Position numbers and translations under genes: made by a program
Shown: positions 39,921 to 51,400 of the stretch, piece after piece
Layout of the letters: every line of letters starts with the position of its first letter
Numbering within the stretch: position 1 is the stretch's first letter
Assembly (NCBI RefSeq): GCF_037975245.1
Contig: NC_092582.1
Coordinates: 9,263,501-9,327,500, forward strand
Direction of reading: 5' to 3'
DNA: 64,000 nt
Origin: Apostichopus japonicus
Taxonomy: Eukaryota > Echinodermata > Holothuroidea > Aspidochirotida > Stichopodidae
Notes under the pieces: model-generated
Seen by the model: only the letters and a program-made list of their open reading frames with translations
Told to the model about the DNA's origin: nothing
The model's database searches: none

Positions 39921-40336
39921 ATTCATATTTACCATATGACATCACATGTATGTGAACTGCAAAATATCAGTTCCTCTCTGTAGATCAGAAATTGTATCCA
40001 AACTGCTTATCATGAACGATATAGTCTGCCCGATGCTAGGGAATTATGAATTCCTATTTACCATATGAATTCACATATATGTGAACTGCAAAATACCAGT
40101 TCCTCTCTGCAGATCAGAAACTGTATCTAAACTTATCATGAGTGATATAGTCTGCCGGATGCCAGTGAATTATGAATTCCTATTTACCGTATGACTTCAC
40201 ATGTATGTGAACTGCAAAATACCAGTTCCTCTCTGCAGATAAGAAATTGCATTTAACTTGATCATGAATGCCAGTGAACTATAAATTGCAATTTACTGTA
40301 TAGAATTTAGTGTAAATGAACTATGAAATATCAGTT
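39848..40336 (+). repeat. Tandem repeat (about 126 bp x 3.8) copying the last exon into the 3' UTR
   Basis: Copies begin with TCCTCTCTG at 39848, 39972, 40101 and 40227 (periods 124, 129, 126). The first copy overlaps the coding end of the RING gene (from the CPLC codons to the stop and about 50 bases beyond). The others lie in the 3' UTR and still show the decayed codons for SEIASKLIM...DASEL. The last copy is incomplete and most divergent. Confidence 0.85.
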
Positions 40337-40546
40337 CATGGTATAGTGACACTGGGTGGTAAAATGTTGTCCCCTAGCACTTAATTGTTCCCTGTCTTGT
40401 TGGGGTTTATGACTTGAATACAGAATATGTTTATTAAATATTGCAACATAAATTATGTCATAATATAATAGTGAATTTTCTTTATGATACACAAGTATTA
40501 TGTATAAGCATGTGAATTATATATTATAAAAAAAACTGTGAATTAG

Positions 40547-40552
40547 AATAAA
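40547..40552 (+). terminator. Candidate polyadenylation signal of the SAM-RING gene
   Basis: AATAAA about 630 bases after the stop codon, beyond the tandem repeats. A second AATAAA at 42555-42560 is an alternative distal site; the sequence alone does not decide between them. Confidence 0.35.
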
Positions 40553-40559
40553 ATAAGAA

Positions 40560-42820
40560 ATATGGAAGTCCAAGCTGGAAACTTAAGAACCATTCAAGTT
40601 TGAATGAAACTTTAATCTCTTGGGAATTGATTAAAGACACTATAATACACCATAAGCTAAGTATCTGTAAGAAGAAGATAACTAGTTCACTATTATTACG
40701 TACATATGATTAAATGATGCATATATGAACTGTAAAATCATATTTACTGTGCAGTGGACATGCCCTTCTTGCAGGACACTTCAATACCATATTTGATTGT
40801 TTGAAGTTTGTGTAAGTGTTATCAGGTGGGAAACACTGACCATAACCATGCAACATTAGTCAGGAGGTACATGCCAGCTGAACTTGTAAATACATTTTAG
40901 AGTTACCCAACTTGATCCTAGCTGAGTGTGACCATAGTGTGTGGAAATTGAGTCTTTAGTAGTAAAGCTAAGGCATAAAAAGCCATTAACATGAATGAAA
41001 TTTAAACTTTCATGATTTTTAAAGTATATGTATCAAAAATAAAACAAAACTCTTCTGGAAGCTTCTTTGGAAAGAGCCAGCTGCAGAAGGCTTTTTGAGA
41101 GCCAGTGTTGATAAATATTCCACTTCTTTTCTTTCTCATTTTCAATGTAACATATTACTGTAAATTGTACATTTCTGTTGAATTTAATTTTGAAGATACT
41201 TACTTTAATTTTTGAAGAGCCCAAACTTGATTTGATTAGATTCAAGAGGATTGAAACAGTCGTTCTCTGCATTAACAGATTAATGATAGGTTTCAATTGA
41301 TATTCTTCTTTTTTTTTCTTTCCTTGAAATGATAAATCACTGGTTCACTCACTGATGGTATTTATACATTGTCTCAGTGAATATGCAAATAGTAGACCTA
41401 ATTTATATGTACATAATTAAGATATGAATAATGTTTAATATGCTATCATGTAGGCTCGGTTTTATCACAGCTAGGCCTAAATTTAAGCAAGCATATCCAA
41501 ATGAACAAAATAGCATTTCATTTAAGATATGAAACCATCTTCGTGGCATATATCCTTCACAAACAAGAACATTTCCTATTGATTGTAAATCATTATCAAA
41601 CTGTATTGCTTTAAACTGAAAAGGTTTACATTAAGTACTGGTGTATCCAGACCACTTAAGTTATCCACATCCTGGATTATCCGGATCTAGTACTCAGTCG
41701 TTGTAGATAGCAACATAGACCAAAAGCATATTCATCAAAATGTAAGTTTTATATATGTTCAAACATTGTAAGGTTAATACCCTCTGGAGGCCTGAAAGAT
41801 CATATGCTTCTTCTAACCCGCACTCTCTCTCTCTCTACTAATTGTTGCATGATACAACTTGAAAAAGAAAGTTGCAATGTTTGCCTTTAGAGGCCTCTAG
41901 ACCTAGGGGCCACAATGCACATGCCTAACCTGCATATGAGGTAGACATTACGTACATGTGCAGAGAACAGTAACTTTCAAAGCTTTACCAGTACATTACA
42001 ATAGCAAACTGCACAATATTAGTACTTCCAGATAACCTTCAGTCCCAGCATATTGAGAGGTAATCAAGGCTTTAGATTAAGAATTTTTTTAACTCTACAA
42101 AGTAATTATATAAACTTTGGAAAATACAGCACAAATGCAGACATTAACCATTAAAAAAAGCCGTTCATATATCCAATCAGTATTTCTCAGTATGTCAAAC
42201 TTTGGCTCATTTTTCGAATGTCAAATGAAATTTTGTTCGAATTATCTCATGAAAAAAATGTTTGTCATCAATTAGTTCTTAAATATGTCTATTTAATTAG
42301 CTTCCGTTTTAGATTCATTTTTATGTTAGATTAGCAGTGTGATATCTGTTAAGCTAGCAATACACTTTATCTATAAACAACTGTCTGACATTTTTTATGT
42401 AATGTTTTAATTGTTTAAGATACGCATTGGAAGAAATAAAAATGTTAAATATGACCAGTATTCATGAAAAGGGCACATTTATTGTTTCCATTTCCTTCAT
42501 ATATAAGCTTTTAATGATCATGTGATGAACCAACAACTGCACAGTGAATTTATCAATAAAAGTATGTCAAAAACTGTAACATACTGACTTGTCTTATTTT
42601 GGCGAGAAAACCTTTATCTTTATATGAGAGGTCAGCCATATATAGGCAGGGGGACCGGCGCGGTCAATTGACGAGCTTAAGACATCTAAACGTTGACAAG
42701 AGGATTAAAGAGGCTCCAATAACTGCTGTCAACTTAGGTTGTTCGTGAATTGTAGCTATTGCTACAGTAAACACTGAATGCGATTCAATTATAAACGCGA
42801 AAACCTGGGGAAAAAAATTA
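40560..42820. other. Region downstream of the SAM-RING gene, no gene seen
   Basis: AT-rich sequence with short random open frames only and a CT microsatellite at about 41825-41837. A second AATAAA at 42555 could be a distal polyadenylation site. Confidence 0.5.
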
Positions 42821-42829
42821 AAAATGGAA

Positions 42830-43530
42830 AAACTTGGGGGGCTGGAAAAAACTGGAACATAAATGGAACAATTTACAAAATTTAATGAACCCCATTAAAA
42901 ATACCGGTAATACAGACCAAGGCCTTAGAGTTAACGTCGGAAACTTGGTCACGAACATTCAAGAGCAAATTATACTTTTCGAATCATACTCTAAAGATAT
43001 TTCCAATATCTTCAATGGCCATAGCTCCTATGATAATAATTTCAAACAAGTAATATACCTTATACAACCATCAATTATGCCAACAGTTTTATTCCTAATC
43101 CATTAGGATGTCTTAACGAAACCATCCCTCTACTCAAAGATATAGATATAAACGAGTGGCACAATGCCACTAAAAAGAATTTGCCTCCTTACCTTGTCTC
43201 GACAACATTATCAAATGCAAAAAAAACACTCTTTTAATGAACTCCTTAGATTGGCTTACTTCCCAGCTCCATGGAAATCCGCCAAATGATTTAAATAACT
43301 AAACACAACAATGATCGCACCAAACCTCAAAACTACCGACACATCAGTCTCCTTTCAGCTTTAGGTTACAAGATCTTCCAGAGAATTATCGACAACCGCA
43401 CCAAAACCCACTTAAAACAAAACAATCACTTTTCCCTGTTTCAATCAGACTTTCGCCTACACAGATCCACAATCAACCAAAGAATCACAAACCACAATTA
43501 ACCACAATCAACCAAATAAATCAACCGAAG
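42830..43530 (+). pseudogene. Decayed non-LTR reverse transcriptase fragment (jockey-like)
   Basis: Across frame breaks and stops, the region reads as a typical non-LTR retrotransposon segment. An early part, LFESYSKDISNIFNG, resembles the linker after the endonuclease. At about 43310-43470 there is KPQNYR.ISLLSALG and RIIDNRTKTHL...QSDFR.HRSTINQ, equivalent to the first conserved blocks of jockey-type reverse transcriptases. Several frameshifts and stops make it non-functional. No element ends were identified. Confidence 0.6.
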
Positions 43531-43926
43531 TAATGTATGTATGTATTTTACTGAGGCTATAATACACTTGGAACTTACGTTCGACCATACATACATATAT
43601 AGTAATACAAACACAATTTCACACTTGTAAAAGTGAAATATTCAACCTGCCAAGACCGATTGCTTGTTTTTGTCTAGTTGTACTTGAATTGTAAGCGATC
43701 AAGCAGAATATTCCAAGTTAATATTCATGGATTTGATGTCCATCCCCATGTATAGGCCAACATCGGTCCCAGGTACTATTTAATTAGGTCTAGGACCCTA
43801 GGCCAATGTGTGGTTTACGTTCAAAATGTGAAGTATTAGAGTTAGGCTGGAAAATCCTGTCGTATCTACTTGCTAACCGCTTGGCCTTGATGTTTCACTA
43901 TTCTTCACTGAAGTTTCTATCCTAGT

Positions 43927-44538
43927 CAGGAGCGGACTGGGTCTGAAAACCGGCCCTGGCATTTTCCACCTAGACCGGCCCATTATTCAATGATATGCTA
44001 CTTAGATAGTGATTGCCATCCTGGGGGAGGGGTCTAAGGGGAGGGGTCGATTTTTTTGAAGTTAAGGAATGCCTAGATGCAAAATTGTGCTATATTTCTC
44101 AATTTTGTAGGTAACAATAATCCTTTACAAATAAAATCCCCCGAAAATAATTTTCCAGAAGCAACACTTGATTAAACTGAGGAAAGTTAAGAACGTAAAC
44201 AAAAATAGACAAAAATATATGTTTAAGACTGGATTTTATTTAGTTTATCAAGCATTTTGTGACAACATGCTTCAAAAAAATGAAAAAAAAACCTAAATAA
44301 AATCCATTAGCACGGACGGGTTGCCAATAGCACGTTCTTTTGTTACGAACTAACAGCCTAATTAACATGGTGATTTCATTAGCTGATTCCCACAGTTAAA
44401 AATATATTTTTACACAGCCCATCTACACCTATTTACTACTGTGAAAATGGGCTGTAAGTTTTACCAGGCTCCCCAGCTTAACCGGGCCGCCGGCCCACCG
44501 GACATTGCCCAAATGCCCGTGTGGCCAGTCCGCCACTG
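43927..44538. mobile_element. hAT-like non-autonomous element, 612 bp
   Basis: The ends are CAGGAGCGGACTGG and, inverted, CAGTGGCGGACTGG. They are flanked by 8-base near-duplicates ATCCTAGT (43919-43926) and ATTCTAGG (44539-44546). An 8-bp target duplication with CAG-starting inverted ends is typical of hAT transposons. Inside is one copy of a GGGGAGGGGTCTAAGGGGAG block that also forms the monomer of the repeat array in the element at 52568. No transposase is encoded. Confidence 0.75.
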
Positions 44539-44945
44539 ATTCTAGGCAATTTTACTAATGTTAAAGTTCTGAACTTGGTGAGACTTTAGCACTAGTACTA
44601 CTACTAATAGCCTAGCTCTTTCTGAAGTGTTTTGTGACGCATATGGTGTGTCGGGAAATTATAAAGTTCAAGCTTAGTAACTGCCCTAGGCTCTACATGT
44701 AGGCAGGCTCATTTATAGAGAAACATCATACAGCATTAAAAAAGGGAATGATGTATGTTATATCACTTCATATAGGCTACTTTTGAGGAACCTTTATGCG
44801 ATTGTAACTATTATGGGGGTGGTGGTGGGCGGTATATGTCCATGAACCTTAATTGAATTTTTACTAATTGAGTAGGCGTACTATACATTTGTCGTCATTA
44901 TTTCCTGTTAGGTGTACGAAACTATCAAGCCCACTGTTAGGGAGC

Positions 44946-45503
44946 ATCATCCATTATTTGCTCTGATCTCGAACTGAATTGGTTGTTACAGCCGTGACAA
45001 TTGTAATATGTGACTGATGTTGGCTTTACATGCTACCTTGTAGGATAGCAGCTGAGATTCATTTTTTGTCTGATCAGTACTAAGGAGTGTTAGCTCAGTA
45101 GTTAACGCCGGTGCCTTTCAATCATAAGGTCCCGGTTCGAGTCACTCCAAGATTAATGTATGTCGTCCAGTTACAGAGTTGTTGACAATTCATAATCATG
45201 GACGTTAAATATGAATCTAAAAGACTGACTTCGCCGGTCAGCTTGCGGCATTGATGAGCCAATGAGGCTTCTTTGCGAGTTCCTGCTTGCAGGAGGATCT
45301 AAAATACAAATACATACAATACACTGGACTTCATTTTTATAATTTTAGCTGATATAGCAGTAGGTGGAGCCCTGCTTGGTTTCGTTTATGCCTATATAAA
45401 GCTATACATTCGTTTCCGCAATACTCAACGGATTGTACTCGAAATAAAAGGACTGTGGTTGAGGCTTGATTCTTTGATGCACTCAAGAGACGGAACATAC
45501 TAA
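44946..45503 (+). pseudogene. Gene A-prime: pseudogene of a small membrane protein, split by a SINE
   Basis: This is the duplicate of the intact gene at 60682-60999. The start codon position reads ATC (44946-44948), the first codons are frameshifted to an early stop, small indels follow, and a SINE interrupts the frame after the codons matching RFI.CLI. The 3' part after the SINE is intact and reads DIAVGGALLGFVYAYIKL through SLMHSRDGTY to TAA at 45501-45503. With the start lost and the frame interrupted it cannot encode the full protein. Confidence 0.85.
45081..45316 (+). mobile_element. tRNA-derived SINE inserted in gene A-prime
   Basis: A 236-base insertion absent from the paralogous site in unit 2. 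It begins TAAGGAGTGTTAGCTCAGTA with a tRNA D-arm/A box (TTAGCTCAGTAGTTAACGCC) and has a B box GGTTCGAGTC, followed by an unrelated body and an A-rich AAAATACAAATACATAC tail. Flanks CAGTAC (45075-45080) and CAATAC (45317-45322) are a one-mismatch target-site duplication of CAATAC in the empty site. Orientation is plus, same as the gene. Confidence 0.85.
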
Positions 45504-46815
45504 CTTTATGTAAGTTATATAATATATAAATCAGCCTAAGTCTTGTTTGTTCACTTTTTCATGATCATCATCAATTTGACAGGTATTTGATGTACCGTGA
45601 CCTAAGTTGGGAAAAGAGAAATTTTCTGTCCCTTCCTCATTTTCCATGATACACAATCCAAGCAGTAACCAAACATTTATGATAATCTGTGGAACGTACA
45701 TACTGTAACTTATAATAAAATTTGATTCGTGTGGTAATTTTGGAGATATCCAACAATCACATGTACACGAACATGTTGGGGAGTTTGGTTCTTGTACAAC
45801 AATTTTTGGTTGAAATGTTTTTTCTAGGGGACCAACTTTCTGGGGATTCTTTAAGTGGGATCACAACAATAACTAGAATTCAGTCAACAAACACAATACT
45901 TTCAGCACCTCGAGATGAGGGGTACACCATGTGTAAGTTAAGGAAAATCCTTTTTTTCTGAAGGGGTAGGGGTGTTCCTGGACACTTTTGAGAATTGCAT
46001 TGTCTGGGGACATCAACTGTTTGAGAGGACATGTCATGAAGTACTTTTGGAGGTCTTCCCGTTATGTCATCCTGGTTAATACAATGTCTGCATGATGTCA
46101 TGAGTGTACAAAGCAGCAGGTTTATGTATAAATTAATGTACATAGGCTATTTGTTTTCAGATTGTATGTCATTTGAAGAAGTTTTATTGACAAATCAAGA
46201 TCAGAAATAGAAACTGAAAGGATACAAAAATATCAAATGGTTGTCAAATCATTGAAACTGAAATTAAGTAAAATACTGCAATGATCTGAATATTATGAAG
46301 TAGGTAAGGTGTTGTATATTTGCACAAAACAATATTTACGTAATATTTCGAAGTGGGATTTCTCAATTAGGCCCTCTCCCCAGTTCAAAACGATGGCTGT
46401 GCCCTAGTGACATCAATGGTGGAGCCTTCACAGAACTAATGTTGTAATTCCGCATGGACAGGTTGAACTGAAAGGTTGACATTACAAAGCTATGCTACAT
46501 TGATGCCGATTTGTTTGCATCACACAAATTTTCTTTCTGTATAGATGATGTGGGTAAATGTAGAGATTGAGGAGTGCCAACAAGAAGCTCTGTAGAGCTT
46601 GTTTACGTTGACACCCCTTTACAGAGATTACAGGTATGATATCGAGACTGTAAATAGCTGCAAAGTTCAAGCGACGCGGATACGTATTTATGTACTATTT
46701 CGTCATCATTCACAGTGCTCAAATGTTCGACATATAAACGTCACAAACACTGCCTATATAGGAATGGACACGTTTCATATACATTCGATTTAAAGGAGGT
46801 GACAATGACCGGTGT

Positions 46816-47350
46816 GAAGTTAGTTCCTTCTTCGCGTTCCTCGTTCGACATTCGCGAATAAGTACATACATATGTTACTTATTCGATAATGGATTCGATA
46901 TACACGTATGGAAAGCCGAATGCTTCCGTACGAGATTATCAAGATTTTTTCGTCAAAAAGGTACATTTTAGTGTATTTTTCCAAAGATAATGAGAGTTTA
47001 TGTATCATATGCACTCTGAAGACGGTGTATAAAATTACCAAAATGCGTCTTCCCGGTCCAAACAGTACTTGACCAATTCACATGACCACTACATCAACAC
47101 TTATGAAATGGATGTAACGGAGCCACGAAAAACTTTTGACCCTAATCAAATCAAACACGCCTTGGACCACCAAACCATATAAGTAATACGAACTCTAGCG
47201 ACAATGTAGAAGAGTACCATAATGCGTCTTGCCCGTCCAAAGAGTGCTTGGTCAATTGAAATGACCACTACACATCACTTCTTAAAGAATACAAAGAGAC
47301 CACGAACAAGCTAATGTCGAACGAGGAACGCGGAATAAGTAACTAACTTC
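46816..47350. mobile_element. MITE, 535 bp, with 35-bp terminal inverted repeats
   Basis: The left end (46816-46850, GAAGTTAGTTCCTTCTTCGC...) and the right end (47315-47350, inverted) match with a few changes. The element is absent from unit 2, where TGACAAT joins AGTAAAGGTAGACG directly (about 62800). A longer direct repeat, roughly GTGACAA..ACCGGTGT, flanks it. Inside, a segment of about 70 bases at 47035 (ATGCGTCTTCCCGGTCCAAA...) is repeated at 47210. No coding capacity. Confidence 0.65.
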
Positions 47351-48109
47351 ACAGCGGTGTGACAAACCGGTGTATAGTAAAGGTAGACGTATACTGTATG
47401 ATGGTATATACGGCCATTTCGCGATAGTAAGGGCATTAATGTTCTTTTAAAGCCTAACATATACATATAGCGTTAATGACCTCGCTGAGTTACCCAGTGG
47501 TTTAGAACTATCGTTCAACTATGTGATTTCATCGATGGTTTTACCAAATTCCACCATAGATAGAGAAATTATACTGTTAAAGGTCGGGAGTCAAACTAAT
47601 CGAAGCAATGAATTTCCGGTCTGATGTAGCGTTGCATGAAGTTGACTGCGTCATTTGCTAAACAGGTGAAATAATTCACAAAATGTTTCAAAACAAAAGC
47701 TGGATGTTTCCTTCTTTTATTGTGGCATTTAAAGTTGCGATTGAAAATATGGTAACAATTTGACTAACGAATACGGTAATTACAGGGTCCATCAGTGTAG
47801 CTACATATGTTTAACACAGTACACGAAGTTGCCGTGTACCATCATACGTCATCCTGTGCTTTGCAGTTTCATTTATAATTTTACTCAGAGTAATGCTCAC
47901 AACTTCTTGTATCATTTGATAATAAGCCTAATTGCATGATACCAAACTACAGCACGTTATTCAAATTGTGGTATGTTATGATATTATATAATCTACAGCA
48001 GAAATAAGTGTTCGTTTATTTTCTTATTTCAGATGTTTGATGATCGTTCATGACATAGTGGAAGCTGAATTGAATTATTTGTGAAGTTCCATTCTAAACG
48101 AATTGTAAA

Positions 48110-48445
48110 ATGAATATGGCTGCTTTGATTACGAGAACTCTTTCGCTGCTGCTTTATGTTTTGATTGTGGTTGTGGCTTTCGTTGCAACCATGAGCGTTA
48201 AATTGGTTTTCTTCATGGTCGAGCTTGTTTATGAAATGTACAGCATTATCCAGTTAATATTGGTCTTTCTGTGGTATTTTGTGTATGCTCTTCTTCTCGT
48301 GCTTTCTAAGTTAGGAACCATCGCTCAAATGATTCAGTCAGCTGGGGTGTTCTTGTCTTGGAGTTTTAAAGTACTATCCCTCCTTACATCATATTTGCTT
48401 TTGATTGGATCGCATCTGTTTAATCTCATTAACTTCCGAGATTGA
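48110..48445 (+). CDS. Gene B-prime: small multi-pass membrane protein, 111 aa
   Basis: An open frame following an acceptor (TTATTTCAG, exon from 48033) and a short 5' leader. Two start codons are possible: ATG 48110 and ATG 48116; the second aligns with the only start of paralogue B at 63815, so 109 residues is also likely. The product is highly hydrophobic: about 10-35 (LLLYVLIVVVAFVATM), 36-75 (LVFFMVELVYEMYSIIQLIL) and later segments suggest three to four membrane spans, with no soluble domain. I do not recognise a family. The loose similarity to the N-terminal membrane half of RNF26-type RING proteins is only of composition, and no RING follows. Whether it is complete or a truncated copy cannot be judged because B is cut by the window end. 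Confidence 0.6.
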   Translation: MNMAALITRTLSLLLYVLIVVVAFVATMSVKLVFFMVELVYEMYSIIQLILVFLWYFVYALLLVLSKLGTIAQMIQSAGVFLSWSFKVLSLLTSYLLLIGSHLFNLINFRD

Positions 48446-49172
48446 TTTTGGGGTGGAAAACTCCTTTTTTTGTGAAAGACAGGTTGAAAGATCTGCATAA
48501 GTTACTTTCGAATAGATATATTGTAACTTAAAGGATTTATCTGCTCAAATGCTCTGCAAGTTTTGTTGAGAGGAGTCTTCGGAAGATTTGGTGGTTTCTT
48601 CTTTTTGGAGGGGGGGGGGGGCGAGGGATTATGAGGGATTATGAAAATAGATGGGGACTTTCTGTTCTTACTTCGTTCATCATAGCTGACTGGAAGAGTC
48701 AATAATTGAGAAAGTAGTCAGATGCTGATGGGGTATAGGCGTCGATTTGCTTTTCACAATGGAGGAGGAGATGAAGTGACATTGTAAGCAGTGGGGTAGG
48801 AAGCCTTACCTTATTAAAAAGTGGGAGGGTGTCTTTTCAAAGAAGAATGTTATATTTATGTAAAATTACTGTTGCCCAATGGGAAATTGGAAATTAATTT
48901 GGTAATTTTTAATTTTTTAATTTTTAATTCTTTTCTCGAAATGTCGACTGTCTATGCACCGCTTCTTTTTTGTTTTGTTCCTTCTATCTTTTCTTTTTTT
49001 GCTATAGGCTAAGTCATGTTCGAATATGTCTTCACAAAGGTCAAGTTTTGTCTTCTTCTTTTTTGACAGTATTTATCTTGAATATTTTCGTGATTGATGT
49101 GGAGTGAAAGTGAAAATGTTTTCAAGTTCAATCGAGAACTCTGTTATAGGATATCAAAGTTTCGACAACTTA

Positions 49173-49432
49173 TGGCAAACACAAATGTTATCATAACATT
49201 TTTAAAAGAGCCTCTAAAATATGTTTTTATAACGTTAAATGTGGTGTGATAAAATCGTCGGCATAACGTTTTTATGAGATATTAATGTTACATTAATGTT
49301 TTAACGAAAAAATGTTTTGAAATAATAGCCTAAAAACGTTTTCGTGACATATTTACTACACCACAAATAACGTTATCCAAACAAAAGACGAAACGTATTA
49401 ATAACGTTTTAAAAACGTTTTTGTGTTTGCTA
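49173..49432. mobile_element. Palindromic MITE rich in AACGTT motifs
   Basis: A 260-base segment begins GGCAAACACAAATGTTAT and ends in the inverse (AAAACGTTTTTGTGTTTGC). The inside is packed with AACGTT and its variants (at least eight), so the element could fold into a long imperfect hairpin. No coding capacity. Confidence 0.5.
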
Positions 49433-49439
49433 GATATTA

Positions 49440-50500
49440 TACTTTTTTTTTACTTTTTGTTTAAAAATTTCAGTTTACACTATTTTCTAAAAAGTTGGAC
49501 AGATTTTTCCGCTCAAAATGTGAACTATTTCTCGATGTAAAAAGTCGACGAAAACTTTTTCATTTTATGATGAAATAATATTTCTACTATTAGTATCCAA
49601 ATTGTGACTATATTATCTCGAATTTCCGTCTTTTTAATCCAGACTTTTTGTTTCAATATATCTAGTTTGGATTTAAGTTAATTCTGCTGTTTTCTTCAAA
49701 TTTCGACATGATTTTGTTCCAAACTTTCTACTTCTTTTGATGGAAATTCAACCCTTTCTATCTCTTTCTATCTTTCTTTTCTATCTCAAAATGTTGATGC
49801 ATTCTCGAAATGATGGTCTATTAAATTAAACTATTGTTTCTTGCAATATCGATTATTTTCTAGAAATTTAGACAAGCTTTTTCTGAGTTGGAAATATCGA
49901 GTTTTTATAGGCAGTATTTTCATTCAATTTTTTATGCTGAAATTGTTACTTTTTAGCAAGGTTTTGAGAAGAAGTCGAACATTTGAAGTACGTAGGCCAT
50001 TACGAACGAAACATTGATCATTGCGTTGTATGGCACTCTGTTAATTGTTTGTGTACAGGATATTGTAGGAATACAAACTCAATGATCCTTCAATACTGAA
50101 CAGTGAGTGAGTAGGGAGGTGCAGGGTAACTTAGTGCACCTATGTGAGCGGAAAGAGGGTAGGTAGAAGGAAGAGACACATCTAACAAGAAATGTGTGCA
50201 TGCTTCGATCTGAGCAAGTGCATTTGCTTTCATGGATGACTTGTTTCGGTAAAGTTATAGTTTGCCCCTCCAATCCTGGAACTGTGGCGACCGGCCGAGC
50301 TTCCGCAGTGCCGTGGCCTTCGTACAGAATAAACACAATGTATGATCACATGTGTATGATCACCGTAATCAGTGCATACAATTAATGCAAAGTAAAGCTA
50401 TAAGAATGGCCAATTTTCATCCTTTCCTAATCTGGATCTTGAGAAGTTGAGATATCCAGAAATTACTTAGAGGTAATATGCTTAATTCTTCGTATACTCT
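49440..50500. other. Spacer between gene B-prime and the retrotransposon cluster
   Basis: AT-rich and T-rich sequence to about 49980, then a more GC-balanced block (50080-50340) with overlapping short open frames on both strands. No family was recognised, and I do not call a gene. Confidence 0.4.
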
Positions 50501-50509
50501 TCTTGTAAA

Positions 50510-51400
50510 GAGATAGTTATTCTATGTGACTTCAATATCGACATGTTAAATAAAATAAAAACCATGCAGCTGGAGTAATGTTTTATGTCATTTTAGTCTG
50601 CATCAACTTGCAAAAATGCCCAACTATAGAGTGACGGAAATTGTCTTCCATCTTATTAGATCATGTGTATACTATACAAACAAGGAATTGATCATATTTA
50701 CTGTTCCTCAAATTAGAACCAGGGATCATTTTCCTGTTTATTTTACTTGCCGATATGAATAAAAACATGAACGTTATGATAACCACATCCTCATGAAATG
50801 CCAATAAAATCAACGAAGAAGCTTTTTACGAGATCTTGGTTGCTGCAACTGGGAGAACGATTTCTTTTAGAAAATGACCGAGATGAGGCTCTATAAGTCT
50901 GGGAAGTATTGTTAGTGAGCACGGTCAAGAAACACGCGCCAAAAAAAAACCAAACGAGTTAAAAAGACAATTCCAAACCAGAAATAGAGAAATAAAACCA
51001 GCGATTAGGAAAGAGATAATGCAAAGAATACAGAACCAGATGTATATATCTGTTCTGATGAAACAAAACAACGTATACAGCTCTTGTTCGACATTCTAAA
51101 AGGAATTACTTTAAACATTATTTCTAAGAAGCAATTAAGACGATGTCAACGCTATTTAAATTGATAAAGAATAAGAAAAGTTCTATCAAATAATAGTACA
51201 CCAAGAGCAAGTGGAAATAATGTCTTAAATGTTAATGGTGACGATATCACTGTTCATATCACGATATCACGATACAATGTAATAATGTTTCAAGACTACC
51301 CTACAAGCGATATCTGTTTTAATATTCCTGACGTATCGCAAGAGTTTATTATAAGTATCTGAACAGTACGTCACAAAGGCCACAGGTATATATGGACGGA
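50510..51400 (+). pseudogene. Degraded non-LTR retrotransposon fragment (endonuclease to RT)
   Basis: Across stops and frameshifts the sequence shows VILCDFNIDML (the GDFN block of AP-endonucleases), then YRVTEI.FHLIRSCVY.NKE and RDHFPVYFTC (the SDH block), and later KHAP.KKK as found between endonuclease and RT in CR1/jockey-group elements. It is a separate, older copy from the larger element starting near 52195. Confidence 0.6.

Larger units (their letters stand above)
43570..48720 (+). repeat. Segmental duplication, unit 1 (A-prime/B-prime)
   Basis: This block is homologous to about 59930-64000, in the same order and orientation: shared TTGTAAGCGATCAA blocks near 43690/60125, gene A, a TGGGATCACAACAATAACTA block (45865/61885), a stretch at 46380-46480/62455-62555, and gene B. 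Unit 1 additionally holds a hAT-like element (43927-44538), a SINE in A-prime and a 535-base MITE (46816-47350); unit 2 has about 545 extra bases at 61250-61800. The right edge is unknown because unit 2 leaves the window. Confidence 0.85.

Noticed and set aside
45081-45150. Possible functional tRNA gene
   Set aside because: A and B boxes are present but the T arm does not pair and a SINE body, tail and target duplication follow; it is a SINE head.
48110-48445. Naming gene B-prime as RNF26
   Set aside because: Only general hydrophobicity is shared with the RNF26 membrane half; no RING or matching motif is seen downstream.
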